Counted from the stretch's first letter, positions 36,590 through 45,439 are shown. The stretch is DNA of 64,000 nt from Endobacter medicaginis (GCF_014192375.1 NZ_JACHXV010000003.1:124001-188000); one strand, 5' to 3'. Numbers and translations are program-made. The notes: generated by a model from the sequence alone, not told the origin.

Positions 36590-39500
36590 TTGGCGAGGCG
36601 GGCCCGGCTCCCGGCGCAGACCGGCACCGCGGGTGCTCCGGTCACGCCCGCCGTGCCGGTCGAGCGCGTGTCGCTGGACCGCTATCCCGGCTATCGCCGG
36701 TCGGCGCCCGAACGCGCCGAGCCGGAGGCGCAGGCGGACGGGCCGGGCGGCCCGCCGCGTCGCCGCCGGGTCAGCGAGGCGGACCGCCGCGCCTGGCAGG
36801 AATGGCAGCAGGGCCGCATCGAGGATGCGTTCGCCGACGGGCAGCGTGCCCAGGCCGAGGGGCGCGCACTCGATGCGCTGAGCGCGTTCGAGCGCGCGCA
36901 TCGGCTGTCGCCCGACGATCCGGTGCTGATGTTCGCCCTCGGCCTCGCGCGCTCGCTCTGCGACGACCATGCCGGCTGCCTCGCGCTGATGGAACGGCTC
37001 GGCGGGCGCGTCGACATGCGCGAGGCCTGGGTGACGGCGGCCTCCGCGGCGCTGGCGCTGGGCCTGAACCAGCGCGCCGGCCGCCATGTCGAGCGGCTGC
37101 TCTCGACGCATGGCTTCGACCCGTCGCTGAGCGACATTCTCGGCCGGGTGATGGAGGCCACGGGTCGGGTCGGCTGGTGCGCCCTGTCGGGTGGCGGCCC
37201 GGGCGGCGATCCGGGCGGCGGCGGGGCGGTGCTGAACGTGCTCTGCGCCGGACCGGTGCAGATGATCGCCGATGGCGTGGCGATCCCCCCCGGGCCGCCG
37301 CGACGGCGCGCGCTGTGGCGCTCGCACGTGCTGCCCGAGGGCTGGGAACGCTGGGAGGCGCTGGAGGTGCGCGACGGGGCGGGCACGCCGCTGCTCGGCT
37401 CGCCGATCGCCGCCTCGCGGATCGCGCGTCCGGCCGGCTTCGTCGAGGCGGCCGGCCCGCGGCACATCCGCGGCTGGGCCTGGCATCCGGCCGACCGCGA
37501 CCGCACGCCGCAGATCCTGGTGCGGGTGGCGAGCGATCGCGGCGATGGCGAGCTTGTCGCCCGGCTGGAACTCGACGAGGCGGCCGATCCGCTGCCCGGC
37601 AACGCGCTGGCACGGCCGCGCCGGATCGATTTCGCGGTGCCGCGCCGCCTGCGCGGCGCCCGTCTCGACTTCACCGACGCCGCCGGACAGTCGCTGTTCG
37701 GCAGCCCGCTCGATCCGTTGCTGCTGTCAGATCTGCGCCCGGCCGATCGCGGGGCAGGGGGCGCCCTCCCTGCCGCCCTCCCTGCCGCCGCCACGGCCGG
37801 CGGCATCGACGTGGTGATCCCCGTCTACCGCCACTGCCGGCGCACGCTGGACTGCATCGACAGCGTGGTTGCGTCGCGGCAACGGTCGGGCGGTCGCGAC
37901 GTGCGCATCGTGGTGGTCGAGGACAGCTCGCCCGATGCCGACCTGCGGGCCGCGCTCGACGCGCTGGCCGATGATGGCGTGATCGAGCTGCTGCGCACGC
38001 CGCGCAATCGCGGCTTCACCCATGCCGCCAATCTCGGTCTGCAACACGGCGCCGCGGCGGGACGCGACGTGCTGCTGCTCAACAGCGACACGCTGGTCGC
38101 CCCCGACTGGCTGGAGCGGATGCGCGAAGCCGCGGCCACGGCGGGCGATATCGGTTCCATCACGCCGCTGTCGAACGACGCCACCATCCTGAGCTACCCC
38201 GACCGCCGGCGCGCCAATCCGATGCCGGACGCGGACGCCCTCACCGCTCTGGCCGACCAGGCGGCGCGTGCGAACGGCGGCGAGCTGATCGGCATCCCGA
38301 CCGGCATCGGCTTCTGCATGTACATGCGCCGCGCCTGCCTCGACCGGGTCGGGGGGTTCGACGAGGCGCTGTTCGCCCAGGGTTACGGCGAGGAGAACGA
38401 CTGGTGCCTGCGCGCCGCCGCCCTCGGCTGGCGCCATGTCGCCGCCACCGGCATCGTGGTGGCCCATGAGGGCGGGGTGTCGTTCGGCGAGGCGCGGCAG
38501 TTCCTGATGGCGCGCAACGCGGCGATCGTCGAGCGTCTGCATCCCGGCTACGACGCCGCCGTCGCCGCCCATATCGACGCCGACCCGCTGGCGATGGCCC
38601 GGCGCCGGATCGACCGCCTCCGGCTGCTCGATTCTCTCGCCGCCGAGGCCGCCCCCGCCACGGTCGCACTGGTCACCCACGACCAGGGCGGCGGGGTGGA
38701 GCGCGTCGTGCGCAGCCGCATCGACGCCCTGCGTGCGGCCGGAAGGGCGGTGCTGGTGCTGCGGCCGTCCAGCGAGGGCGGGGTCTGCGTGGTCTCCGAC
38801 GGTCCCGCCGACAGCCATCCCAACCTCGCCTGGCGGCTGCCCGACGAGACCGACGCGCTGTGCGACCTGTTGCGCGAGGCCGGGGTGACGGCGTTCGAAT
38901 GGCACCACATGCTGGGCCACGAGCCCCCGATGCGCGAACTGCCCGCCCGGCTCGGCGTGCCGTTCACCATCACCGTGCACGACTATGCCGCGTTCTGCCC
39001 GCGGGTGACGCTGGTGTCCTACGGGCGGCGCTATTGCGGCGAGCCCGATCTGGCCGCCTGCGAGGTCTGTGTGGCGACGCTCGGCCGGCGCACCGACGAG
39101 GCGATCGGTGTTGCGCCCCTGCGCGCGCGTTCGGCACGCGAATTCGCCGCCGCCGCCCGGGTGGTGGTGCCCTCGCAGGATGTCGGTCGCCGGATCGAGC
39201 GACACTTCCCGCACGTGCGGCTGTCGGTCGAGCCCTGGGAGGAGGACCATCCCGAGCTCGATCTCGCCGCCTATGCGCGGCGGTTCGGCGCGGCGGTCGA
39301 GCGGGTGGGGGCGGTGCCCCGCGCCCCGGGCCGGATGCGGATCGCGCTGCTCGGCGGCATCGGGCCGGAGAAGGGCTATGACGTGCTGCTCGACTGCCTG
39401 CGCTGCGCGCGCGAGGAGGGACTGCCGCTCGAATTCGTCGTCGCCGGCTTCACGCCCGACGATGCGACGCTGCGCGAGGCCGGCTGCGGGCCGATCACCG

Positions 39501-39925
39501 GCGAGTACGAGGCCGGCGAGCTGCCGGCGCTGCTGGCCGGATTCGATGCCGATGTCGCCTTCCTGCCCTCGGTCTGCCCCGAGACCTGGAGCTTCACGCT
39601 CAGCGAGGCCTGGCGGGCGGGGCTGCCGACGGTGGTGTTCGACATCGGCACGCCTGCGGAACGTGTGCGTGCCACCGGGCGTGGGCTGGTGCTGCCGATC
39701 GCGCTGCCACCGGCGATGATCTGCCGGCAACTGATGGTGTGCGCGCAACGTTCGATACAGCAACGAGACTCGCTTGCGAAAACCGCGGTTCCGCCGCAAT
39801 TTGGGCACCGCTCTGCCGCGACGGCGCACGATTCTCGCACCGCCGCGGAGGCGGCCAAACGACCCGCCGCGTCCGCGGCCGAACGAACCGCCGCAGATGC
39901 GGCCGAAACGACGGATGGATTTTGA
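36590..39925 (+). CDS. Large multidomain glycosyltransferase (GT2 + GT4)
   Basis: An 1111-residue protein. Residues 55-160 look TPR-like; about 200-380 form an unrecognised beta-rich region; 405-650 are a GT-A family 2 transferase (IDVVIPVYRH, VVVEDSSPD, LLLNSDTLV, GYGEENDWCLRA); about 690-1060 are a GT-B family 4 transferase with GGIGPEKGYDVLL and the EX7E motif ETWSFTLSE. Such fusions usually build a glycan on surface proteins or polysaccharide. The likely start is TTG at 36590; GTG at 36650 or 36665 are alternatives and no ribosome site is strong. The chain ends in an odd Ala-rich octapeptide repeat. Its stop overlaps the next start by one base. Confidence 0.88.
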   Translation: MARRARLPAQTGTAGAPVTPAVPVERVSLDRYPGYRRSAPERAEPEAQADGPGGPPRRRRVSEADRRAWQEWQQGRIEDAFADGQRAQAEGRALDALSAFERAHRLSPDDPVLMFALGLARSLCDDHAGCLALMERLGGRVDMREAWVTAASAALALGLNQRAGRHVERLLSTHGFDPSLSDILGRVMEATGRVGWCALSGGGPGGDPGGGGAVLNVLCAGPVQMIADGVAIPPGPPRRRALWRSHVLPEGWERWEALEVRDGAGTPLLGSPIAASRIARPAGFVEAAGPRHIRGWAWHPADRDRTPQILVRVASDRGDGELVARLELDEAADPLPGNALARPRRIDFAVPRRLRGARLDFTDAAGQSLFGSPLDPLLLSDLRPADRGAGGALPAALPAAATAGGIDVVIPVYRHCRRTLDCIDSVVASRQRSGGRDVRIVVVEDSSPDADLRAALDALADDGVIELLRTPRNRGFTHAANLGLQHGAAAGRDVLLLNSDTLVAPDWLERMREAAATAGDIGSITPLSNDATILSYPDRRRANPMPDADALTALADQAARANGGELIGIPTGIGFCMYMRRACLDRVGGFDEALFAQGYGEENDWCLRAAALGWRHVAATGIVVAHEGGVSFGEARQFLMARNAAIVERLHPGYDAAVAAHIDADPLAMARRRIDRLRLLDSLAAEAAPATVALVTHDQGGGVERVVRSRIDALRAAGRAVLVLRPSSEGGVCVVSDGPADSHPNLAWRLPDETDALCDLLREAGVTAFEWHHMLGHEPPMRELPARLGVPFTITVHDYAAFCPRVTLVSYGRRYCGEPDLAACEVCVATLGRRTDEAIGVAPLRARSAREFAAAARVVVPSQDVGRRIERHFPHVRLSVEPWEEDHPELDLAAYARRFGAAVERVGAVPRAPGRMRIALLGGIGPEKGYDVLLDCLRCAREEGLPLEFVVAGFTPDDATLREAGCGPITGEYEAGELPALLAGFDADVAFLPSVCPETWSFTLSEAWRAGLPTVVFDIGTPAERVRATGRGLVLPIALPPAMICRQLMVCAQRSIQQRDSLAKTAVPPQFGHRSAATAHDSRTAAEAAKRPAASAAERTAADAAETTDGF
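39839..39910 (+). repeat. Three 24-bp tandem repeats encoding an octapeptide
   Basis: In-frame units at 39839-39862, 39863-39886 and 39887-39910 encode TAAEAAKR, PAASAAER and TAADAAET. In each, GCCGC and GCGGC flank a variable 4-nt centre (GGAG, GTCC, AGAT), so each unit can form a 5-bp hairpin whose loop differs while the stem is conserved. Confidence 0.8.
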
Positions 39926-41004
39926 TGGCCAAGACCGAGCCCGCCTCGCCGCAGCCTTTGGTGACGGAGCTGAACGTGTCGGCCAACATTATGGCGATGC
40001 AGCCCGGTCTCTACTGCGTCTTCCATGCCGACAACGCCGAGATCGACACCGCCACCGGCCTGCCCGGGGTGCGCATCACGCCGCCGCCGGGCGGTGCCGA
40101 TCCGCAGCTCGAGATCCGCACCTTCGGCGAGGGCGGCTGGCTCGGCGGTGCTGCAGCACTGGTGCATGCGCCCAACCATGCCAGCGTGCTGGTCACCGTC
40201 TACCGCGACGCGAATGTCGTCACCCAGGGCCCACAGCTTCAGGTTGTCCGGCTCGGTGACGCCCCGCGCGCGCTCCAGCCCGCCACCGGCGCTGCATCCT
40301 CCGCCCCGGCGCCCGTTGCCGCACCGCCGGCCGCACCCGGACCGGCGCCGGCCCCCGTTGCGGTGGCCCCGTCCAGCGCCCCGGTGCCGGCCGAGATCGC
40401 GCCGGCCGCCGCCACCAGCACCGTCTCGCGTGACGAGGCCGAGATCGCCGCCCATATCCAGCGCCGCGGCGACGTGCTCGCCCGGTTCGGCGAGTGGATG
40501 GGCACGCCCGGCAGCCAGCAGTGGATCGAGGGCTTCGCGCTCGCCCCGCGCGGCGAGATCGGCGTCAAGGACATCGAATACCAGGCCGTCCTCGGCCGGG
40601 GCTGGCTGTCGCCCTGGTCGGAGGGCGGCCAGTTCTGCGGCAGTCGCGGCATGGCGCTGCCGATCCTCGGCCTGCGTGCCCGTCTGAAGGGCAAGTTCGC
40701 CGAGTCGCACAGCATCAGTGTCGAGGCCAGCTTCACCGACGGCACCGAGATCGGGCCGACGCAGGAGGATGTGCCCGTCGAGGCGGCGTCGCTCGCACCG
40801 CTGGAGGCGTTCCGCATCATCGTCGCGCCGAAGGCCGGCGTTGCCGTGCCGGCAGCACCGGCCGCGCGTGGACGCAAGGCGGAGGCGAAGCCGGCCAAGG
40901 CCGCCGCCCCCGTCAAGGCCAAGCCCGCAGCCAAGGGAGGTGCCGCGCCACGCGCCGCGGCGATGAAGGCCGGCAAGGCCGCCGCACGGCGCGCGCGATC
41001 CTGA
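39925..41004 (+). CDS. ChW-like domain protein with Lys/Ala-rich tail
   Basis: A 359-residue protein of unassigned family. Residues 10-110 form one possible beta domain; 115-170 are an Ala/Pro linker; about 205-260 contain VKDIEYQAVLGRGWLSPWSEGG...SRGMALPILGLRARL, whose GW...W...G...G pattern resembles the 'clostridial hydrophobic with conserved W' (ChW) repeat. That likeness is seen by eye only. The last ~60 residues are Lys/Ala/Pro-rich, like histone-H1-type tails. No signal peptide is present. Its ATG overlaps the stop of the big glycosyltransferase, and a second transferase follows, so it belongs to the secretion/glycosylation cluster and might be a cargo, a glycan-binding or a scaffold protein. 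Confidence 0.6.
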   Translation: MAKTEPASPQPLVTELNVSANIMAMQPGLYCVFHADNAEIDTATGLPGVRITPPPGGADPQLEIRTFGEGGWLGGAAALVHAPNHASVLVTVYRDANVVTQGPQLQVVRLGDAPRALQPATGAASSAPAPVAAPPAAPGPAPAPVAVAPSSAPVPAEIAPAAATSTVSRDEAEIAAHIQRRGDVLARFGEWMGTPGSQQWIEGFALAPRGEIGVKDIEYQAVLGRGWLSPWSEGGQFCGSRGMALPILGLRARLKGKFAESHSISVEASFTDGTEIGPTQEDVPVEAASLAPLEAFRIIVAPKAGVAVPAAPAARGRKAEAKPAKAAAPVKAKPAAKGGAAPRAAAMKAGKAAARRARS

Positions 41005-41065
41005 GCGCGCGGCGATCTGCCTCGCGAGTGGCTGGCGGCGGGATGCCGGCCAGTAAGGGTGCTGC

Positions 41066-42358
41066 GTGAAGTTCCTGTTCGTCCATCAGAACTACCCGGG
41101 CCAGTTCCTGCACATCGTGCGTCACCTGGCCGAGCAGGGCGGCCACGAGATCGTGTTCGCCAGCCAGATGAACGCCAACGTGATCCCCGGCGTGCGGCGG
41201 GTCCTGTACTCGCCGCCCCGCGGTCCGGTGCCCGACCTGCATCCGGCCACCCAGGAATTCGACATGGCGATGCTGCGTGCCATCGCGGTCGCCAACATGG
41301 CCTCGAACCTCAAGGAGCTGGGCTTCACCCCCGACATCGTCATCGGCCATCAGGGCTGGGGCGAGATGCTCGACCTGCAGGATGTCTGGCACGATACGCC
41401 GCGCCTCGGCTATCTCGAGTTCTACTACCATACCGACCGCTTCGATGTCGGCTTCGACCCCGAGTTTCCGCCGTCGCGCGCGCTGTATCCGGTGGTGCGG
41501 GCGAAGAACGCCATCAACCATCTCGCCCTGCACAGCAGCGCGGTGGGCTTCACCCCGACCGAATTCCAGAAATCCACCTACCCCGACTGGGCCCGATCCA
41601 GGATCGAGCTGCTGCGCGAGGGGGTGCATCTCGACATCTGCGCCCCCGACCCCAGGGCCAGGCAGCGCATCTTCCGCCTCGGCGGCATCGAGGTCGCGCC
41701 CTCCGAGAAGCTGGTGACCTACGTGGCGCGCGACCTGGAGCCCTATCGCGGCTTCCACATCCTGATGCGCGCCCTGCCGCGCATCCTCGCCGAGCGGTCG
41801 GATGTCCGTGTGGTGATCGTCGGCGGCGACGGAGCCAGCTACGGGTCGCGTCCGCTCAGCGGCACCTGGCGCGAGGTGATGCTGCGCGAACTCGGCGACC
41901 GGCTCGATCTCTCGCGGGTGCATTTCGCCGGCAAGCTGCACTACGAGGACTATTCAGGCCTGCTCAAGCGCTCGGACGCCCATGTCTACCTGACCTACCC
42001 GTTCGTCGCCTCGTGGTCGCTGCGCGAGGCGTTGGCCAGCGGCTGCGCGATCGTGGCCAGCGACACCGCCCCGGTGCGCGAGTTCGTCACGAACGACCGC
42101 ACCGGGCTGCTGGTCGATTTCCACCAGCCCGACGCGCTGGCCGAACAGGTGCTGCGCCTGCTCGACGACCGCCGGCTGGCGGCGAGGCTGGGCGCGGCGG
42201 CGCGCCGCCATGCCGAGCAGACGCTCGACATGGACGACTACCTCAACGCTTACGTCGCGCTGATCGAGAAGCTGACCGGGCGTCGCATCGCCCCGGCACC
42301 CGCACCGGCCCCGCCGCCGCCGGCGCGTGTGCGCAGCCGGCGGCGGGTGGAGGCGTGA
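41066..42358 (+). CDS. Glycosyltransferase family 4 protein
   Basis: A 430-residue GT-B enzyme: KFLFVHQNYPGQF at the start, VTYVARDLEPYRGFHILMRALPRI opening the nucleotide-sugar domain, VVIVGGDG, and the donor site YPFVASWSLREALASGCAIVASD. The first half (LEFYYHTDRFDVGFDPEFP) matches the GT4 group often found beside surface-protein and capsule loci. It transfers an activated sugar in the cytoplasm; the sugar is unknown. The start is GTG with AAGGGTG upstream. It ends the cluster, with only four bases between its stop and that of the converging ppa gene. Confidence 0.9.
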   Translation: MKFLFVHQNYPGQFLHIVRHLAEQGGHEIVFASQMNANVIPGVRRVLYSPPRGPVPDLHPATQEFDMAMLRAIAVANMASNLKELGFTPDIVIGHQGWGEMLDLQDVWHDTPRLGYLEFYYHTDRFDVGFDPEFPPSRALYPVVRAKNAINHLALHSSAVGFTPTEFQKSTYPDWARSRIELLREGVHLDICAPDPRARQRIFRLGGIEVAPSEKLVTYVARDLEPYRGFHILMRALPRILAERSDVRVVIVGGDGASYGSRPLSGTWREVMLRELGDRLDLSRVHFAGKLHYEDYSGLLKRSDAHVYLTYPFVASWSLREALASGCAIVASDTAPVREFVTNDRTGLLVDFHQPDALAEQVLRLLDDRRLAARLGAAARRHAEQTLDMDDYLNAYVALIEKLTGRRIAPAPAPAPPPPARVRSRRRVEA

Positions 42359-42362
42359 GGGC

Positions 42363-42887
42363 CTACTTGCCGGCGGCCTGAAGCGACTTGACGATGAAGC
42401 CCTCGGCCTCGGCGCGGTCGCCCCAGCCGGTCACCTTCACCCACTTGCCCTTCTCGAGATCCTTGTAGCGGGTGAAGAAGTGCTCGATCGCCGAGCGGGT
42501 GATCTCGGGCAGATCCTCGACCTGCTTGATGGCGCTGTACAGCGTGTGGATCTTGTCGTGCGGCACGCAGATGATCTTCTCGTCCTGGCCGCTCTCGTCC
42601 TCCATCTTCAGCACCCCGATCGGGCGCGCACGGATCACCGCGCCGGGCACCACCGGGGCGGGGGCCAGCACCAGCGCATCGGCCGGATCGCCGTCATCGG
42701 CGAGCGTGCCGGGAATGAAGCCATAGGCGGCCGGATAGGCCATCGGCGTGAACAGGAAGCGGTCGACGACCACCGCGCCGCTCTCCTTGTCGACCTCGTA
42801 TTTCACCGCCGAGCCCTGCGGGATCTCGATGACGACGTTGATGTCGTGGGGGACATCCTTGCCGGGGCTGATCTTGCTGACGTCCAT
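42363..42887 (-). CDS. ppa: Inorganic pyrophosphatase
   Basis: A 174-residue family I pyrophosphatase that hydrolyses PPi to phosphate in the cytoplasm. Conserved parts are the start DINVVIEIPQGSAVKYEVDK, the YGFIPGTLADDGDPADALVL segment with the metal-binding aspartates, and KDLEKGKWVKVTGW. The length equals that of the E. coli enzyme. Single gene, divergent from the tRNA-ettA block. Confidence 0.96.
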   Translation of the reverse strand: MDVSKISPGKDVPHDINVVIEIPQGSAVKYEVDKESGAVVVDRFLFTPMAYPAAYGFIPGTLADDGDPADALVLAPAPVVPGAVIRARPIGVLKMEDESGQDEKIICVPHDKIHTLYSAIKQVEDLPEITRSAIEHFFTRYKDLEKGKWVKVTGWGDRAEAEGFIVKSLQAAGK

Positions 42888-43008
42888 GATGCGCGCGTGG
42901 CTCCTCGAGCGGGGGGCGGTAAGACAATAAGGACCGGCGGGACCGTAATCGCCGCCCCGCCTCTTGCCAAGGCGGCGGCCTTGGGCGAAGGGAGGGGCCG
43001 GGCTTTGC

Positions 43009-43082
43009 GCGCCTGTAGCTCAACTGGTCAGAGCGGGCCGCTCATAACGGCTTGGTTGCGGGTTCAAGTCCTGCCGGGCGCA
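43009..43082 (+). tRNA. tRNA with CAU anticodon, probably tRNA-Ile2
   Basis: A complete 74-nt cloverleaf: acceptor GCGCCTG/CGGGCGC with one G-U, D stem GCTC/GAGC, anticodon loop CTCATAA, T stem and loop TTCAAGT. The anticodon CAT could be Met or Ile2. C4-G69 and C5-G68, the pairs known to guide lysidine synthetase TilS, are both present, and the arm sequences resemble Ile2 more than elongator or initiator tRNA-Met, so it probably reads AUA after modification. CCA is not encoded. Confidence 0.85.
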
Positions 43083-43126
43083 GGCCTTCATATCTGACGT
43101 CACCCGCCGACCGGAGCACCGCCGCC

Positions 43127-44806
43127 ATGGCTGCCTATCAATATGCCTATGTGATGAAGGACCTCACCAAGGCCTATCCAGGCGGGCGCGAGGTGTTCAA
43201 GGGCATCACGCTGTCGTTCCTGCCCGGGGTCAAGATCGGCGTGCTCGGCGTCAACGGCGCGGGCAAGTCCACCTTGCTCAAGATCATGGCCGGCATCGAG
43301 ACCGAATATGGCGGCGAGGCCTGGGCGGCCGAGGGCGTGCGGGTGGGCTATCTCGCCCAGGAGCCGAAGCTCGACGAGGACAAGACCGTCGGCGAGAACG
43401 TCGCCGAGGCGTTCGGCCCGCTCAAGCGCGCGCTCGCCCGCTTCAACGAGATCTCGGAAAAGTTCGCCGAGCCGATGAGCGACGACGAGATGAACGACCT
43501 GCTCGCCGAGCAGGCCACGCTGCAGGAACAGATCGACGCCGGCGACGGCTGGGATCTCGACCGCCGCATCGAGATCTCGCTCGACGCGCTCGGCTGCCCG
43601 CCGGCCGACAGCCCGGTCGGCAAGCTCTCGGGCGGCGAGCGCCGTCGCGTCGCCCTGTGCCGGCTGCTGCTGGAGAAGCCCGAACTGCTGCTGCTCGACG
43701 AGCCCACCAACCATCTCGACGCCGAATCCGTCGCCTGGCTGGAGCGCACGCTGCGCGACTACGAGGGCACGGTGATGGTCATCACCCATGACCGCTACTT
43801 CCTCGACAACGTCACCAACTGGATCCTGGAAATCGAGCGCGGCCGCGGCTACCCGTTCGAGGGCAACTACTCGTCCTGGCTGGCCCAGAAGCGCAAGCGC
43901 CTGCTGCAGGAGGAAAAGGAGGAGAGTGCCCGCTCGCGCGCGCTCGCCCAGGAGCAGGAGTGGATCCAGTCCTCCCCCCGCGCGCGCCAGACCAAGAACA
44001 AGGCCCGCATCCAGAAATACGAGGAGATGCTGGCCCAGAACCAGGAAAAGGCCACCGGGGTCGCCGAGATCGTCATCCCGCCGGGCCCGCGCCTGGGCGG
44101 CACCGTCATCGAGGCGGAGGGTCTGCGCAAGGGCTTCGGCAACCGCCTGCTGATCGACGGGCTCGACTTCAAGCTGCCGCCGGGCGGCATCGTCGGCGTG
44201 ATCGGCGCCAACGGTGCGGGCAAGTCCACCCTGTTCAAGATGATCACCGGCGACGACACCCCCGATGCCGGCAGCCTGAGGATCGGCGAGACGGTCAAGC
44301 TCGGCTATGTCGACCAGTCGCGCAACTCGCTCGACGACAACAAGAACGTCTGGGAGGAGATCTCCGGCGGCACCGACGTGATCTATCTCGGCAAGCGTGC
44401 CGTGCCCTCGCGCGCCTATGTCGGCGCGTTCAACTTCAAGGGTGCGGACCAGCAGAAGAAGGTCGGCATCCTGTCGGGCGGCGAGCGCAACCGCGTGCAT
44501 CTCGCCAAGATGCTCAAGCAGGAGAGCAACGTCATCCTGCTCGACGAGCCGACCAACGATCTCGACGTCGACACGCTGCGCGCGCTGGAGGATGCGCTGG
44601 CCGAGTTCGCCGGCTGCGCGGTGATCATCAGCCACGACCGCTGGTTCCTCGACCGGCTGGCGACCCATATCCTCGCCTTCGAGGGCGACAGCCATGTCGA
44701 GTGGTTCGAGGGCAATTTCCAGGCCTATGAAGAGGACAAGCGACGACGTCTCGGCGCCGACGCCACCGAGCCGCACCGCCTCAAATACAAGCCGCTTGCC
44801 CGCTGA
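43127..44806 (+). CDS. ettA: Energy-dependent translational throttle protein EttA
   Basis: A 559-residue ABC-F ATPase with two nucleotide-binding domains: [20 protein letters not shown] and LLLLDEPTNHLD in the first, GANGAGKST, LSGGERNRVHLAK and ILLDEPTNDLD in the second, joined by the charged linker that contacts tRNA. The start AAYQYAYVMKDLTKAYPG and the length match EttA. It binds the ribosomal E site and gates the first elongation step by ATP/ADP ratio. ATG at 43127 has GGAG upstream; the longer frame runs back into the tRNA and is not used. Confidence 0.96.
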   Translation: MAAYQYAYVMKDLTKAYPGGREVFKGITLSFLPGVKIGVLGVNGAGKSTLLKIMAGIETEYGGEAWAAEGVRVGYLAQEPKLDEDKTVGENVAEAFGPLKRALARFNEISEKFAEPMSDDEMNDLLAEQATLQEQIDAGDGWDLDRRIEISLDALGCPPADSPVGKLSGGERRRVALCRLLLEKPELLLLDEPTNHLDAESVAWLERTLRDYEGTVMVITHDRYFLDNVTNWILEIERGRGYPFEGNYSSWLAQKRKRLLQEEKEESARSRALAQEQEWIQSSPRARQTKNKARIQKYEEMLAQNQEKATGVAEIVIPPGPRLGGTVIEAEGLRKGFGNRLLIDGLDFKLPPGGIVGVIGANGAGKSTLFKMITGDDTPDAGSLRIGETVKLGYVDQSRNSLDDNKNVWEEISGGTDVIYLGKRAVPSRAYVGAFNFKGADQQKKVGILSGGERNRVHLAKMLKQESNVILLDEPTNDLDVDTLRALEDALAEFAGCAVIISHDRWFLDRLATHILAFEGDSHVEWFEGNFQAYEEDKRRRLGADATEPHRLKYKPLAR

Positions 44807-44816
44807 ACCCGGGCTG

Positions 44817-44898
44817 CGGCGCCGGCCCGCGCCCCGACCCGGTTTCCCGTTTCAGCATCGTGTCGCGGGGCGCCGGGTAGGGGCGCGGGCCGGCGCCG
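44817..44898. repeat. Long GC-rich inverted repeat (25-bp stem)
   Basis: Perfect 19-bp arms at 44817-44835 and 44880-44898, extended by ACCCGG/CCGGGT (44837-44842 with 44873-44878) across one G/A mismatch. The 30-nt loop contains a further CCCG/CGGG pair. It sits between ettA and the GNAT gene and ends 10 bases before the GNAT start codon. It has no T tract. Confidence 0.85.
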
Positions 44899-44908
44899 TC
44901 CTGCCCTC

Positions 44909-45439
44909 ATGAGCGGCTCGTTCAACCCCCGCCGCCTGCGCACCGCACGGCTGGTCCTCGACCCGGTGCGCTGGACCGACCTTGCCGACATGGAGCGCCT
45001 CAAGGGCGACCCGCGCGCCTATGCGATGATGCTGGGCGGCGTGCTCGCCCCGGCCAGGGTCGCCGAGGAGATGGCCCGCGACGTGGCACTCTGGTCGCGC
45101 GAGGGGGTGGGCATCTTCACCATCCGCCGCGCCGATACGGGCGCGTTCTGCGGCATGACCGGGGTGCACGAGCGCCCCGACGGGCGCGGCCTCGGGCTGC
45201 GCTTCGCGCTGGTGCCGGCCGCCAAGGGCCAGGGCTTCGCCCGCGAGGCGGCCGCCGCCGCGCTGGCCTTCACCCATAACGAGGGCATCGAGCGCGTCGT
45301 CGCCGTCGCGCGCGAGAGCAACATCGCCTCGCGCGGCATCCTCGGCGGCATCGGCATGCGCGTCGCCGGACAGTTCGAGCGCGACGGCAATCCGATGCTG
45401 CTCTACGAGAGCATCCGCCAGCCACTGCTGCGGGTCTGA
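44909..45439 (+). CDS. GNAT family N-acetyltransferase (RimJ/RimL type)
   Basis: A 176-residue acetyltransferase: LRTARLVLDPVRWTDLADMERL at the start and the acetyl-CoA loop region KGQGFAREAAAAALAFTH, followed by VARESNIASRGILGGIGMRVAG, as in RimJ/RimL proteins that acetylate N-termini, amines or antibiotics. The substrate is unknown. No ribosome site is visible before ATG 44909: the upstream bases are taken up by a long hairpin, so translation may be leaderless, coupled or controlled by folding. Confidence 0.88.
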   Translation: MSGSFNPRRLRTARLVLDPVRWTDLADMERLKGDPRAYAMMLGGVLAPARVAEEMARDVALWSREGVGIFTIRRADTGAFCGMTGVHERPDGRGLGLRFALVPAAKGQGFAREAAAAALAFTHNEGIERVVAVARESNIASRGILGGIGMRVAGQFERDGNPMLLYESIRQPLLRV

